Assembly (NCBI GenBank): GCA_964609465.1
Contig: CAZSSQ010000005.1
Coordinates: 1-42,346, forward strand
Length of the DNA: 42,346 nucleotides
Source of the DNA: CAVSBT01 sp964609465
GTDB taxonomy: Bacteria; Chloroflexota; Dehalococcoidia; DSTF01; JALHUB01
Direction: 5' to 3'
Shown: piece after piece, positions 7,869-15,637 of the stretch
How positions within the stretch are numbered: the stretch's first letter is position 1
How the letters are laid out: each line of letters begins with the position of its first letter
Notes under the pieces: generated by a model
What the model saw: only the letters and a program-made list of their open reading frames with translations
Told to the model about the DNA's origin: nothing
Databases searched by the model: none
Translations under genes and position numbers: made by a program

Positions 7869-9122
7869 TCAGGTGGCTGCCGAGGGGAGGGCGGCTCCTG
7901 CCTGGGGGCTGGCCTCCCCCAGGAGCTCCCGATACAGCCCCACGACCGCTTCCGCCACGTTCGCCCAGCGGTAACGCTCGACGACCTCGCGGGCCGCCTC
8001 GCCGAAGCGACGGCGCAGGGCCTCGTTGCCTAGCAAGAGCTCCAGGCGCTCGGCAAAGGGCTCCGGGCAGCGCCAGGAGATGAGATAGCCCGTCTCCCCA
8101 TCCCGCACCGTGCCCGTCAGGCCGCCCACCCGCGAGGCCACCACCGGCGTGCCGCAGGCCATGGCCTCCAGGGCCACCAGACCGAAGCTCTCGTAGTACG
8201 ACGGCACCACACAGACGTCGGCGGCATTGTAGTAGAGGGGCAACTGCTCATGGTCCACGGCCCCCAGGAAGCACACCCGCTCGCCGATGCCCAGGTCCGA
8301 CGCCAGCTCCTGGAGGTGGCTGACCTGCTGCCGCGAGCGCCTGTCGCCCCCCACAATGAGCACGTGGAAGTCCGACTCTTCCACGAGCTGGGCGACGGCG
8401 TTGATCAGGATGTCGATGCCCTTCAAGGGCTCGATGCGCCCCACGAAGAGGATGATGCGCTCGTCGCTGTAGCCCAGGGCGCGACGGGCTGCCTCCTTGT
8501 CCTGGGGCCGGAAGAGGACCAGGTCGACGCCGCAGGGCACGACGGCGATGCGGTCGGGGTCGGCGTCATAGAGACGGGTCAGCAGGTGCTTCTCGTGCTG
8601 GCTGGCGCAGACGATGCGGTCCGCCTGCCTGGCCAGCCGCTGCTCCGCCCGGATGCGCAAAGGCGCCTCGCGCTCCGTGATGCGGGCCCGGTTCTTCACC
8701 TCGCCCAGGGTGTGGAACATGGTCACGTGGGGCAGGCCCCAGCGCTCCTGAAGGTGAAGGGCCACCCAGCCCGAGAGCCAGTAGTGGCTGTGCAGCAGGT
8801 CGTAGGTCAGCCCCTGCTCGCCCTCAGCAGAGGCGAAGCGGACCAGGTTCTCCTCGAACTCGCCCAGATGCTGGTGCAACCGCCCCTTGTCGACCGGCCG
8901 TCGCGGCCCGGCCTCCAGGTGCACCACCCGCACGTTCTCGCTATCCTCGATGACGTCGGGGGTGGACACGTCCTGGCGGCGGGTGAAGACGTCCACAAGG
9001 AAGCCGCGTCGCCCCAGCTCCCGGCTGAGGTGCCGCACGTAGACGTTCATGCCGCCCGTCTCACTGCCGCCCAGCGGGGCCAGGGGCGAGGTGTGGTAGC
9101 TGATCATGGCCACCCGCCGCAT
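7869..9122 (-). CDS. Glycosyltransferase family 4, MshA/sucrose-phosphate-synthase-like
   Basis: This is a retaining GT-B glycosyltransferase of 417 residues. The N-terminal YHTSPLAPLGG...GGMNVYV and the HSHYWLSGWVA segment match the MshA/SPS subgroup, which uses UDP-GlcNAc or UDP-Glc as donor. The C-terminal Rossmann domain has GRIEPLKG, the ESFGLVALE (EX7E) motif and ACGTPVVAS. ATG 9122 is preferred over GTG 9131 because GAGGTG lies six bases upstream, overlapping the end of the preceding gene. With the PIG-L gene behind it, the pair looks like the first two steps of mycothiol- or bacillithiol-type synthesis. The acceptor (inositol phosphate, malate or other) cannot be decided from sequence. 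Confidence 0.88.
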   Translation of the reverse strand: MRRVAMISYHTSPLAPLGGSETGGMNVYVRHLSRELGRRGFLVDVFTRRQDVSTPDVIEDSENVRVVHLEAGPRRPVDKGRLHQHLGEFEENLVRFASAEGEQGLTYDLLHSHYWLSGWVALHLQERWGLPHVTMFHTLGEVKNRARITEREAPLRIRAEQRLARQADRIVCASQHEKHLLTRLYDADPDRIAVVPCGVDLVLFRPQDKEAARRALGYSDERIILFVGRIEPLKGIDILINAVAQLVEESDFHVLIVGGDRRSRQQVSHLQELASDLGIGERVCFLGAVDHEQLPLYYNAADVCVVPSYYESFGLVALEAMACGTPVVASRVGGLTGTVRDGETGYLISWRCPEPFAERLELLLGNEALRRRFGEAAREVVERYRWANVAEAVVGLYRELLGEASPQAGAALPSAAT

Positions 9123-9135
9123 CGCTCGCACCTCG

Positions 9136-10119
9136 CTAGGTCCGCCGCACGCGGCAGCGGTAGATGGGGAGATCGCGACCCCCCAGGTCGTACTTGTAGG
9201 GCTCGCTGCCGCGCAGGAAATCCAGGCAGCCCTTCCCCTCCTTGATGGCGACCTCCAGGCAGAGGACTTTGGAGAGCAGCCCCACCGAGAGAGAAGACAG
9301 CTTTGGGTCGAAGCCGCTGTTGTAGAGGTGGAGCTGCTGGCAGCAGTCGAAGCAGAGCACGGAGGCCGCTGGCCGGCCGTCGAGGTCCATCATGAAGAGG
9401 CGGATGAGCCCTTCGTCAGCCAGTGCCACCGACATCGCCCGGAAGAAGCGCTCCATCTGGGGGCTCATGAACTCGGCCTTGTCCTGGCGGCCGGCCGTGT
9501 GCAGGCGGAGAAAGTCCTCCATGCCGGCGGCCACCTCCTGCGGCGAGCGCAGGTCCCGGAGCTCCATCCGGGCCCCGCTCTGGCGCAGCCGGCGCATCTT
9601 GCGCCGCAGCTCATGGCGGTCCTTCCCTTCGAGGCGGGCCAGGTACTCCTCCCAGGAGGAGGGCAGCTCTACATGCGGTGCCACCGCCTCCAGCTCCCGC
9701 TCGACGCGCCAGCCCAGGCCGTTGGTCGCCGTGGAGAGCGCGGCCAGCGCCGGCGAGTAGGCCGCCAGCCCCCTCAGGTCCATCTCCTCCCAGGGCTCTT
9801 CGCCCAGCGAACGGAAGACGGCCACGAAGAACTCGCTCTCCCGGCCGGGCTCCACGACGAAGTCCATGTAGTCGCAGATCTCGTGGTCGCCCACCAGGGC
9901 CAGGCGCGGTCCGTCGCGCATGAGGGGCGCCACGCCCACCAGGCGCTCGCCGTCCCGGACGGCCAGGAAGAGGGGCTCCCGCCCGTTGCCGAAGTGCCCT
10001 AGCCACATCTCCTGCCAGATGGGGCGGTGGAAGACGTGGGGCTCCAGCGTCCGCGAAAGGAGGTCCTGCCACTCGGCGCGCAGGCTCTCCAGGTCCTGCC
10101 TTCGAACCGATAGAGCCAT
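9136..10119 (-). CDS. GNAT-fold acyltransferase, BioF2/FemAB-like (Acetyltransf_6)
   Basis: This 327-residue protein has the double-GNAT layout of the CelD/BioF2-like family. Typical elements are an N-terminal WQEMW...FLAVRDGERLVGVAPL half, the central KDRHELRRKMRRL basic helix, and a C-terminal half with ASVLCFD, YNSGFDP and FLRGSEPYKYDLG. Relatives transfer acyl or aminoacyl groups in cell-surface or small-molecule synthesis. It lies 5 bases after folE and 13 bases before the MshA-like gene, so it is probably translationally coupled to both. It might acylate the amino sugar made by the next two enzymes; that is inference. Confidence 0.82.
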   Translation of the reverse strand: MALSVRRQDLESLRAEWQDLLSRTLEPHVFHRPIWQEMWLGHFGNGREPLFLAVRDGERLVGVAPLMRDGPRLALVGDHEICDYMDFVVEPGRESEFFVAVFRSLGEEPWEEMDLRGLAAYSPALAALSTATNGLGWRVERELEAVAPHVELPSSWEEYLARLEGKDRHELRRKMRRLRQSGARMELRDLRSPQEVAAGMEDFLRLHTAGRQDKAEFMSPQMERFFRAMSVALADEGLIRLFMMDLDGRPAASVLCFDCCQQLHLYNSGFDPKLSSLSVGLLSKVLCLEVAIKEGKGCLDFLRGSEPYKYDLGGRDLPIYRCRVRRT

Positions 10120-10124
10120 GGGGA

Positions 10125-10736
10125 CTACTTGCCCCGCACCAGGGAGAGAAACTCTGAGCGGGTCAGGGCGCTGCGCCTGAACTGGCCTCGCATCGCCGAA
10201 GTGACCACCCGGCTGCCCGGTTTCTTCACACCCCGGAAGGTCAGGCAGAGGTGCTCCGCCTCCACCACCACAGCCACGCCGTCGGGCTTCAGCGTCTCCA
10301 CTATGCAGTCGGCCACCTGGCTGGTCAGCCGCTCCTGGAGCTGGGGGCGCCAGGCGAATGCGTCAACCACCCGCGCGAGCTTGCTCAGCCCCACCACGCG
10401 CCCGTTGGGGATGTAGCCCACGTGGACGCTGCCCAGGAAGGGCAGGAGGTGATGCTCGCAAAGCGAGTAAAAGGGGATGTCCTTCAGGATCACCATCTCG
10501 TGGTGGCGCTCCTCGAAGCCGACGCGCAGGATCTCGTAGGGGTCAATGGCCAGGCCAGCGAAGAGCTCGGCGTACATCTTGGCGACGCGCTGGGGCGTCC
10601 GCTGCAGCCCCTCGCGCTCCGGATCCTCGCCGATGGCTTCGAGGATCTCGCGTACTGCCGCCGCGATGCGCTCCTGGTCGACCGCGCGCCTCTCAGCGGG
10701 CGCCGCCGTGCCTGTTGTCGGACGCGGGCTGCTCAA
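10125..10736 (-). CDS. folE: GTP cyclohydrolase I
   Basis: It converts GTP to 7,8-dihydroneopterin triphosphate, the first step of folate synthesis. The zinc site is intact: Cys93 with His96 in YSLCEHHLLPF, and the later Cys in EHLCLTFRG. PNGRVVGLSKLAR and MRGQF are further family motifs. Length 203 is normal. The start is TTG at 10736, the only usable start codon before the conserved domain, and upstream sequence gives only a weak ribosome site. It heads a six-gene minus-strand operon behind a promoter at 10836-10865. Folate and the sugar-modifying genes downstream have no obvious pathway link. Confidence 0.95.
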   Translation of the reverse strand: MSSPRPTTGTAAPAERRAVDQERIAAAVREILEAIGEDPEREGLQRTPQRVAKMYAELFAGLAIDPYEILRVGFEERHHEMVILKDIPFYSLCEHHLLPFLGSVHVGYIPNGRVVGLSKLARVVDAFAWRPQLQERLTSQVADCIVETLKPDGVAVVVEAEHLCLTFRGVKKPGSRVVTSAMRGQFRRSALTRSEFLSLVRGK

Positions 10737-10835
10737 GGCCTGTGCTCTACCTCACTCTGCGGACAAGCCCGCCCTGGGCGGGAAGGACCGCGTGGGCGGG
10801 CGCGAAGCGGACCACGAACAAGGGCTAGCACTAAC

Positions 10836-10865
10836 AGTCTATCAGCGGCCGCTTCAGAGGGTCAA
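10836..10865 (-). promoter_or_regulatory. Promoter of the folE operon
   Basis: TTGACC (10860-10865) and TAGACT (10836-10841) are 18 bases apart on the minus strand. The leader would be ~100 bases and contains a CCCGCC/GGCGGG hairpin near 10770. Confidence 0.55.
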
Positions 10866-10924
10866 GGAAGAGGGGCGGTTGTCCCTATGATAGACGTAGC
10901 AGAGTGTGGTAATCTCCGTCAGAG

Positions 10925-11695
10925 ATGTATCTGGCCTACACGGACGAATCGGGAGATTCGGGTTTCGACAGGAGCCCGACGGACTTCTTTGTTCTCTCTT
11001 GCGTCCTAGTCCACGAATCGAAGTGGCACGGGACGCTCGAGAAGCTAATCATGTTGCGCCAGGCGCTCAAGGAGAAATTCGGTATTCCGGTCCGCGCTGA
11101 GCTAAAGGCCGAGCACCTTGTGTACGGGCGTGGTGCGCTGAAATCCGCTCGGCTGAAGCCTACACAGAGATTCGAGTTGTACGCATCATTGTTGGAGTTC
11201 CAGGCAGCTGAACTGGATGTCTGGAACTTCGCCATCGCTATCGCTAAGCGGCGTATCAAAGCACCCGCAACCAACGACCCCCGTGACGTGGGATGGCGTT
11301 GGCTCAGCCAACGCATGGATACATTCTGCAGGAAGCAAGCGCGGCCTGATGATAGGGTCATGCTGTTACCCGACGAAGGACATGGCCCCCTTGTAAGGAA
11401 GGTGATGCGCAAGGCCCGACGATTCCAAACGATCACTGGCCATTATGGGGGACGCCTAGATATCAGAGCCAGGTATCTCGTCGAAGATCCGTTCGAGAAG
11501 CGCTCAAGCGAGTCGTATTTCACCCAGTTGGCGGACTGGAACGCCTATGCTGCGCACAGATACAAGGAGGTAGCACCCAAAAGGAAGGTACCCGACGACT
11601 TGTGGGATAGGTTGGCAGAGACGCGGCTTCTTCAGGTGAATGAAGTCACTGGCGGGCCGCCAGGCATTGTGGTCTGGCCTGCGGCCGATCCCTGA
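10925..11695 (+). CDS. DUF3800 domain protein
   Basis: This 256-residue protein begins with YTDESGDSG, the hallmark of DUF3800. That family is of unknown function, has an RNase H-like fold in some predictions, and is often found near mobile or defence genes. Another acidic motif, LLPDEGHG, lies at residue ~142. Base composition is visibly lower in GC than the neighbours and codon use is less biased, consistent with acquisition. It has no partner gene here, stands alone between the folE promoter and a terminator, and no transposase is nearby. The ATG has only a weak ribosome site. Confidence 0.8.
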   Translation: MYLAYTDESGDSGFDRSPTDFFVLSCVLVHESKWHGTLEKLIMLRQALKEKFGIPVRAELKAEHLVYGRGALKSARLKPTQRFELYASLLEFQAAELDVWNFAIAIAKRRIKAPATNDPRDVGWRWLSQRMDTFCRKQARPDDRVMLLPDEGHGPLVRKVMRKARRFQTITGHYGGRLDIRARYLVEDPFEKRSSESYFTQLADWNAYAAHRYKEVAPKRKVPDDLWDRLAETRLLQVNEVTGGPPGIVVWPAADP

Positions 11696-11700
11696 GTGCA

Positions 11701-11727
11701 TTATCCCAGGCCAAACGGCCCGGGATA
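11701..11727 (+). terminator. Terminator after the DUF3800 gene
   Basis: A stem of TTATCCC/GGGATAA with an inner GGCC/GGCC helix around AAAC starts six bases after the stop. There is no clear T run. Confidence 0.6.
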
Positions 11728-12031
11728 AGGCGCAATACTAGCCGTGCATCTGGCACGGTTCATATCGCGGCGCCATAATGCATCATGGGAAGAGGTTTGT
11801 CAAGAGGTATACGCGTTTAATCCGATTATCCATTCGACATGGGGCCTAGAAGAAAGCGGGAAGACACCACCGTCCCCCTTCACCCGCTCCCCGTCTCACG
11901 TGTCCTCAACCGCCACCGGCCTGCCACTACCCCCGCCGACCGGTTAGAATGTCGAGGGCCGCCGTTTCCGCCAGAGGCGGATGCGCCTAGGGCGACAGCG
12001 GCCTGCCGGCAGGCAGGCTTCCCATCACGCC
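11728..12031. other. Intergenic region before the SIS gene, with two small palindromes
   Basis: The first half is comparatively A+T-rich, like the DUF3800 gene, and may be the rest of the same acquired segment. It then returns to local composition and holds TCCGCCAGAGGCGGA (11967-11981) and a class 1 GC palindrome (12001-12014). A 67-codon frame at 11744 has no ribosome site or recognisable sequence. No clear promoter was found. Confidence 0.45.
12001..12014. repeat. GC palindrome (class 1) upstream of the SIS gene
   Basis: GCCTGCCGGCAGGC is a perfect palindrome followed by AGGC, 18 bases before the ribosome site of the next gene. Confidence 0.65.
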
Positions 12032-12049
12032 AAAAGGAGGCGTCTGGCC

Positions 12050-13291
12050 ATGGCCGAGGACTACCGACGCGAGCGCGGCAAGCGCATCAAGCAGTGGGGC
12101 TGGGAGGGCGATATCGACCGCCTCATCGAGGCCGCGGGCGAGTATCCCATGATGTACCAGGCCCTGGGCTCCCAGGCGCGCAGCGAGCACCCCTTCAACG
12201 TCTACGGCGACATCAAGACCCAGCCCGCCGTCCTGCGCGAGACGCTGGACAGCAACCGCGACGCCGTCGGGCCCATCGCCGACAAGATCATCGCCGGGGG
12301 CCTGACCCGCATCCTCGGCTGCGGGCTGGGCACGTCGCAGTTCGTGGCCCAGGTGGCGGCGGGCGCCTTCTGGCGCTTCGCCGGCCTCGATGCCTCCGAC
12401 ATCGATTCCCTGGAGTTCATCCTCACCGACCGCGCCTACGACTTCTCCCGCCTGGCCTTCTTTGCCTACTCCGGCAGCGGCAGCACGGTGGACTCCATCC
12501 GAGCCGCCAGGAAGGCGCGCGAAGCCGGCGCCTACACGCTGGCTTTCACGTCCATCGCCGATAGCCCCATCACCAAGGTCTGCGAGGACACTCTCGTCAC
12601 GGCCGGCGGCTTCGACACCGGCGGCTCCGATACCTTCCACTACACCGCCCGCCTGGCCGCCGCCGTCCTCCTCTCCCTGGCCCTGGGCGAGCGCCGTCAG
12701 CCGCAGGCAGTGGACTACGCCGCCATCCGCCGCGAGCTGTTCGAGATCCCGGACCGCTTCGCCGCCATGTTCGACGGCGTTGACGCCCGCTGCCACACAC
12801 TGGCCCGGCGTCACAAGGGCCGTCGCGCTCTGCTGGTGGTGGGCAGCGGCGCCAACCTGGGCACCGCCGAGGAGATTGCCCTCAAGTACGACGAGATGTC
12901 CGGCATCCCTACCAAGGCCATGTGCCCCGGCCGCCACCTCCACGGCGCCCTCGGCCTCACCGATGAGCAGATCCTCACCATCCTCATCGCCCCGCCCGGG
13001 CCGTCCTACGCCCAAATGGTGGACATCGCGGGGGCCACCCAGATGCTCAAGGCGCCGTCCATCGCTATCGTCAGCGAGAGCGACAACCAGGTCTCGAAGC
13101 TGGTGGACGACGTCATCCGCCTGCCCGCTGAGGACGAGATCCTCTTCGCCCTGCTCGCCATCCTGCCCGGCCAGTTGTTGCCCTACTGGTCGGCGGTCGA
13201 GCTCGGCGATATCAACCCCGACTGCCAGCGTTCGAACGTCGCCAAGTACGCCCGCGTCTGGCACATGCTCTTCCCGCCGGGCACCCACTGA
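12050..13291 (+). CDS. Double SIS-domain sugar isomerase/deaminase-like protein
   Basis: This 413-residue protein has two sugar-isomerase domains, as in the GlmS C-terminal half or AgaS. The first spans about residues 80-200 (RILGCGLGTSQFVA, then FAYSGSGSTVDSI) and the second about 265-390 (LLVVGSGANLGTAEEIALKY, then IAIVSESDNQVSK). Such proteins isomerise or deaminate phosphosugars, or regulate by binding them. There is no glutaminase domain, so it is not GlmS. The start ATG follows AAAAGGAGG at nine bases. The PfkB kinase follows after eight bases, so the pair probably handles one phosphorylated sugar. The exact substrate is unknown. Confidence 0.85.
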   Translation: MAEDYRRERGKRIKQWGWEGDIDRLIEAAGEYPMMYQALGSQARSEHPFNVYGDIKTQPAVLRETLDSNRDAVGPIADKIIAGGLTRILGCGLGTSQFVAQVAAGAFWRFAGLDASDIDSLEFILTDRAYDFSRLAFFAYSGSGSTVDSIRAARKAREAGAYTLAFTSIADSPITKVCEDTLVTAGGFDTGGSDTFHYTARLAAAVLLSLALGERRQPQAVDYAAIRRELFEIPDRFAAMFDGVDARCHTLARRHKGRRALLVVGSGANLGTAEEIALKYDEMSGIPTKAMCPGRHLHGALGLTDEQILTILIAPPGPSYAQMVDIAGATQMLKAPSIAIVSESDNQVSKLVDDVIRLPAEDEILFALLAILPGQLLPYWSAVELGDINPDCQRSNVAKYARVWHMLFPPGTH

Positions 13292-13299
13292 GGCCAGCC

Positions 13300-14259
13300 G
13301 TGCCCCGCGACGTGTCCGTGGTCGGCCCCCTGAACGTCGACCTGCTGATCATCGGCGAAGGCCCCTCCAGCTTTGAGGAGCTGACCCGTTGGGAAGGGCC
13401 CGCGGACATCCACATGACCGCCGCCGGCTCCGTGGGCTACCTGGTGCAGGATCTGGCCCGCCTGGGGCTGGACGTGGGCCTTGTTTCCTGCCTCTCGGAC
13501 GATCCGCTGGGCGCCTTCGTGCTCGATGCCCTCCGGCGCGCCGGCGTCGATACGAACCGCGTGCGGCTGGTGCCGGACACCGTCTGCGCCATCGGTGCCT
13601 ACCTGCTGCTCTTCGGCAGCCGGAAGCGCCCCCTCACCTATCGTCTGCCCACCCATGACCCCTGGCCGCTGGCCTTCGACCCCGCTGACCTCGACTACCT
13701 GCTCGACGCGCGCCTCCTCCACTGCGGCGGCTACCTGCACTTCGATTCGGTGTACCACGGCGCCACTACCGACCTCTTCCGCCGCGCCAAGGCCCGCGGC
13801 CTGATCACGACCATCGACACGCAGTTTCCCCTGAAGCCGCTGCCACGGCCCTGGCTTACGGCTATGGCCGACATCCTGCCCTACGTCGATGTCCTCTTTG
13901 CGGATGAGCGCGAGGCGCGCAACCTGGCGGATCGAGAGGACCTGGGCGAGGCCGCGGGCCTCCTGCGCGAGGCCGGCCCTCCCACAATAGTCGTCAAGCA
14001 GGGGAGCGAGGGCTCGAGTGTGTTCACGGCCCAGGGGGCCTTCCACCAGCCCGCCGTCCGGGTGGCGCCCCTGGTCGACTCCATCGGCGCCGGCGACGCC
14101 TTCGACGCCGCCTTCCTCCTGGGCTTGGTCGAGGGCTGGCCGGTGGAGCGCATCGCCCAGTTCGCCGCCGTGACGGCCGGCTTCACCGTCGGCGGCGTGG
14201 GAGGCTCGGCCGCCATGCCCGCCCGCGCCCGGGTCGAGGCGTACCTGGGCCGCACGTAG
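13300..14259 (+). CDS. PfkB-family carbohydrate kinase
   Basis: This ribokinase-like kinase of 319 residues has the signature DSIGAGDAFDAAFLLGL (anion hole and catalytic Asp) near the C-terminus and an N-terminal GPLNVDLL...AGSVGYLVQDLARLG substrate region. It phosphorylates a sugar or sugar phosphate with ATP in the cytoplasm. The GTG start at 13300 is eight bases after the SIS gene. The stop codon lies within a perfect 28-base palindrome shared with the convergent PGI/PMI gene. Which sugar is used cannot be told, but the SIS partner suggests an amino- or keto-sugar route. Confidence 0.88.
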   Translation: MPRDVSVVGPLNVDLLIIGEGPSSFEELTRWEGPADIHMTAAGSVGYLVQDLARLGLDVGLVSCLSDDPLGAFVLDALRRAGVDTNRVRLVPDTVCAIGAYLLLFGSRKRPLTYRLPTHDPWPLAFDPADLDYLLDARLLHCGGYLHFDSVYHGATTDLFRRAKARGLITTIDTQFPLKPLPRPWLTAMADILPYVDVLFADEREARNLADREDLGEAAGLLREAGPPTIVVKQGSEGSSVFTAQGAFHQPAVRVAPLVDSIGAGDAFDAAFLLGLVEGWPVERIAQFAAVTAGFTVGGVGGSAAMPARARVEAYLGRT

Positions 14260-14283
14260 GGGCGCACGGCCGTGCGCCCCTAC
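14256..14283. terminator. Perfect 28-base palindrome (class 3) over two convergent gene ends
   Basis: The arm GTAGGGGCGCACGG meets its exact reverse complement. It contains the pfkB stop codon and abuts the PGI/PMI stop. A second copy with the same outer arm is at 23705-23732. It probably ends transcription from both sides. Confidence 0.75.
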
Positions 14284-15371
14284 TAGATCGCCCTGTCGGC
14301 CAGCCAGCGCTTGAGGTCGGCGATGATGGTGGTCGGCGATGGGTCCACGCCGGCCTGGATCGCCAGGTAGAGGCTCACGTAGTCGCCGAAGAGGATAGCG
14401 CTCATCATCTGGGCCAGGGGGCTCTTTCCCTCGGCATCCACTACTTCGCTCGGCACCCCCGCCTCGGTCAGCGCTTGGCGGGTGAAGTCGTAGCGCAGGC
14501 GAATGCGGGGGTGCAGGGGCGGCGCCCGCAGGAAGACCGCGAAGGCCCGCGCCGCTATCTCCCGCGGCAGGCCGAATCCGACGATCGCATTGTGGTTCGC
14601 CTCGGGCAGCTCCTCCCAGAGGGCCCAAAGCTTGCTGTTCTCGTTGAGCTGCGTCTTCCAGCGATGGGCTACCTCCGTCAGGATGCCGGCGCCGTAGACC
14701 ACCGGTAGACGGCCTTCCAGCCTCCGGGCGAGCTGCTTGGCGGGGTTGCGGGCCAGCGGCACGTCCTCGCCGATGCGGCCGGCCATGCTCTCCATGACAG
14801 CGGCCGCTTCCTCCACGTCCCCGGCCTTGTTTCCGACGATGCCCCCCTTCCCGGCGATGGCGAGCAGTGGCATCAGTCCGTAGCCCAGGGCGCCCCGCAC
14901 CGTCGATTTGTAGTCGAAGACGAAGGCGGGGACGCTGTTGGTCCGGGCCAGGGCCAGGAGCCTGCCGCCGGTGGTGATGATCAGCTTCCTGGCGCCGGTG
15001 CTCAGCCCCGCTTCGAAGGCAGAGACCGTTTCCTCCGTGTCGCCGCTGTAGCTCATGGCGATGAGCAGCGTCCGGTCGCTCACCAGCAGGGGCAAGCCGT
15101 AGTCGCGGTGCACGAAGACGGGAACAGGGCTCTCCAGCGCCACCAGCGAGCGCAGCAGGTCGCCGGCAATGACGAGTCCGCCCATGCCCAGGATGACTAC
15201 CTTGTCGACATCGCGGTAGTCAGGCGGCAGGTCCAGGGCCTGCGCTTCTCGCCAGGCGAGGCGGCACTGGCGCGGCAGGTCGCGGATGAGGGCGCGTGTG
15301 CCCGCCTGTCCGGCAGGCAGGCCGCCGGGATCGATGCGCTGGTAGGCTGATGGGTCGTCTAGCACGTTCAT
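14283..15371 (-). CDS. Bifunctional phosphoglucose/phosphomannose isomerase
   Basis: It interconverts glucose-6-P, fructose-6-P and mannose-6-P. The type known from archaea and Aquifex carries a split SIS fold: VVILGMGGLVIAGDLL and MSYSGDTEETVSA in the first domain, then YGAGILTEVAHRWKTQLNEN with the catalytic ELPEANHNAIVGF in the second. The start ATG 15371 follows GGGGAGGG; a longer frame to 15569 is not supported. Residues ~17-23 (LPAGQAG) come from a GC palindrome, which lengthens the N-terminus. It faces the SIS-PfkB pair, so three phosphosugar genes cluster here. Confidence 0.92.
   Translation of the reverse strand: MNVLDDPSAYQRIDPGGLPAGQAGTRALIRDLPRQCRLAWREAQALDLPPDYRDVDKVVILGMGGLVIAGDLLRSLVALESPVPVFVHRDYGLPLLVSDRTLLIAMSYSGDTEETVSAFEAGLSTGARKLIITTGGRLLALARTNSVPAFVFDYKSTVRGALGYGLMPLLAIAGKGGIVGNKAGDVEEAAAVMESMAGRIGEDVPLARNPAKQLARRLEGRLPVVYGAGILTEVAHRWKTQLNENSKLWALWEELPEANHNAIVGFGLPREIAARAFAVFLRAPPLHPRIRLRYDFTRQALTEAGVPSEVVDAEGKSPLAQMMSAILFGDYVSLYLAIQAGVDPSPTTIIADLKRWLADRAI
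15302..15321. repeat. GC palindrome (class 1) inside the PGI/PMI gene
   Basis: The core GCCTGTCCGGCAGGC encodes LPAGQAG in the minus-strand frame, close to the N-terminus. Confidence 0.7.
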
Positions 15372-15403
15372 GGGCAAAGGCCCTCCCCTAGAGACGGAGG
15401 ATA

Positions 15404-15428
15404 CTTCTCCCAAAGGTGAAGGGAGAAG
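15404..15428. repeat. CTTCTCCC/GGGAGAAG inverted repeat
   Basis: Eight-bp arms with a nine-base loop lie in the leader of the PGI/PMI gene. It could be a regulatory hairpin or another repeat family. Confidence 0.5.
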
Positions 15429-15562
15429 GAGCAATGACGGCAGGTGGCCCAGATGAGGATAAGGGCTTCGCGCGCCCTGGGCTAGAGTGTCGGCCAGGGC
15501 GTGACAACGGCTCAACCGTGAGGATAATGAGCATGGGCATCGGCTCTTGAGGGTAATGCCGA

Positions 15563-15592
15563 TAGGCATTGCTGCCTCTCTCCGTTTATGAT
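15563..15592 (+). promoter_or_regulatory. Putative promoter of the S1C-type protease gene
   Basis: TAGGCA (15563-15568) and TATGAT (15587-15592) are 18 bases apart. A small CCTGT-CGG-ACAGG palindrome (15617-15629) lies between the promoter and the ribosome site. Confidence 0.45.
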
Positions 15593-15637
15593 AGATGATT
15601 GGTCGGAGGGTGTAGCCTGTCGGACAGGGAGGTGGAC

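Noticed and set aside
10925..11695. DUF3800 gene as part of a defence island
   Set aside because: No nuclease, methylase, toxin-antitoxin or other defence gene accompanies it.
11744..11947. 67-codon plus-strand frame after the DUF3800 gene
   Set aside because: There is no ribosome site, the second half is Ser/Thr/Pro-rich frame noise, and there is no family match.
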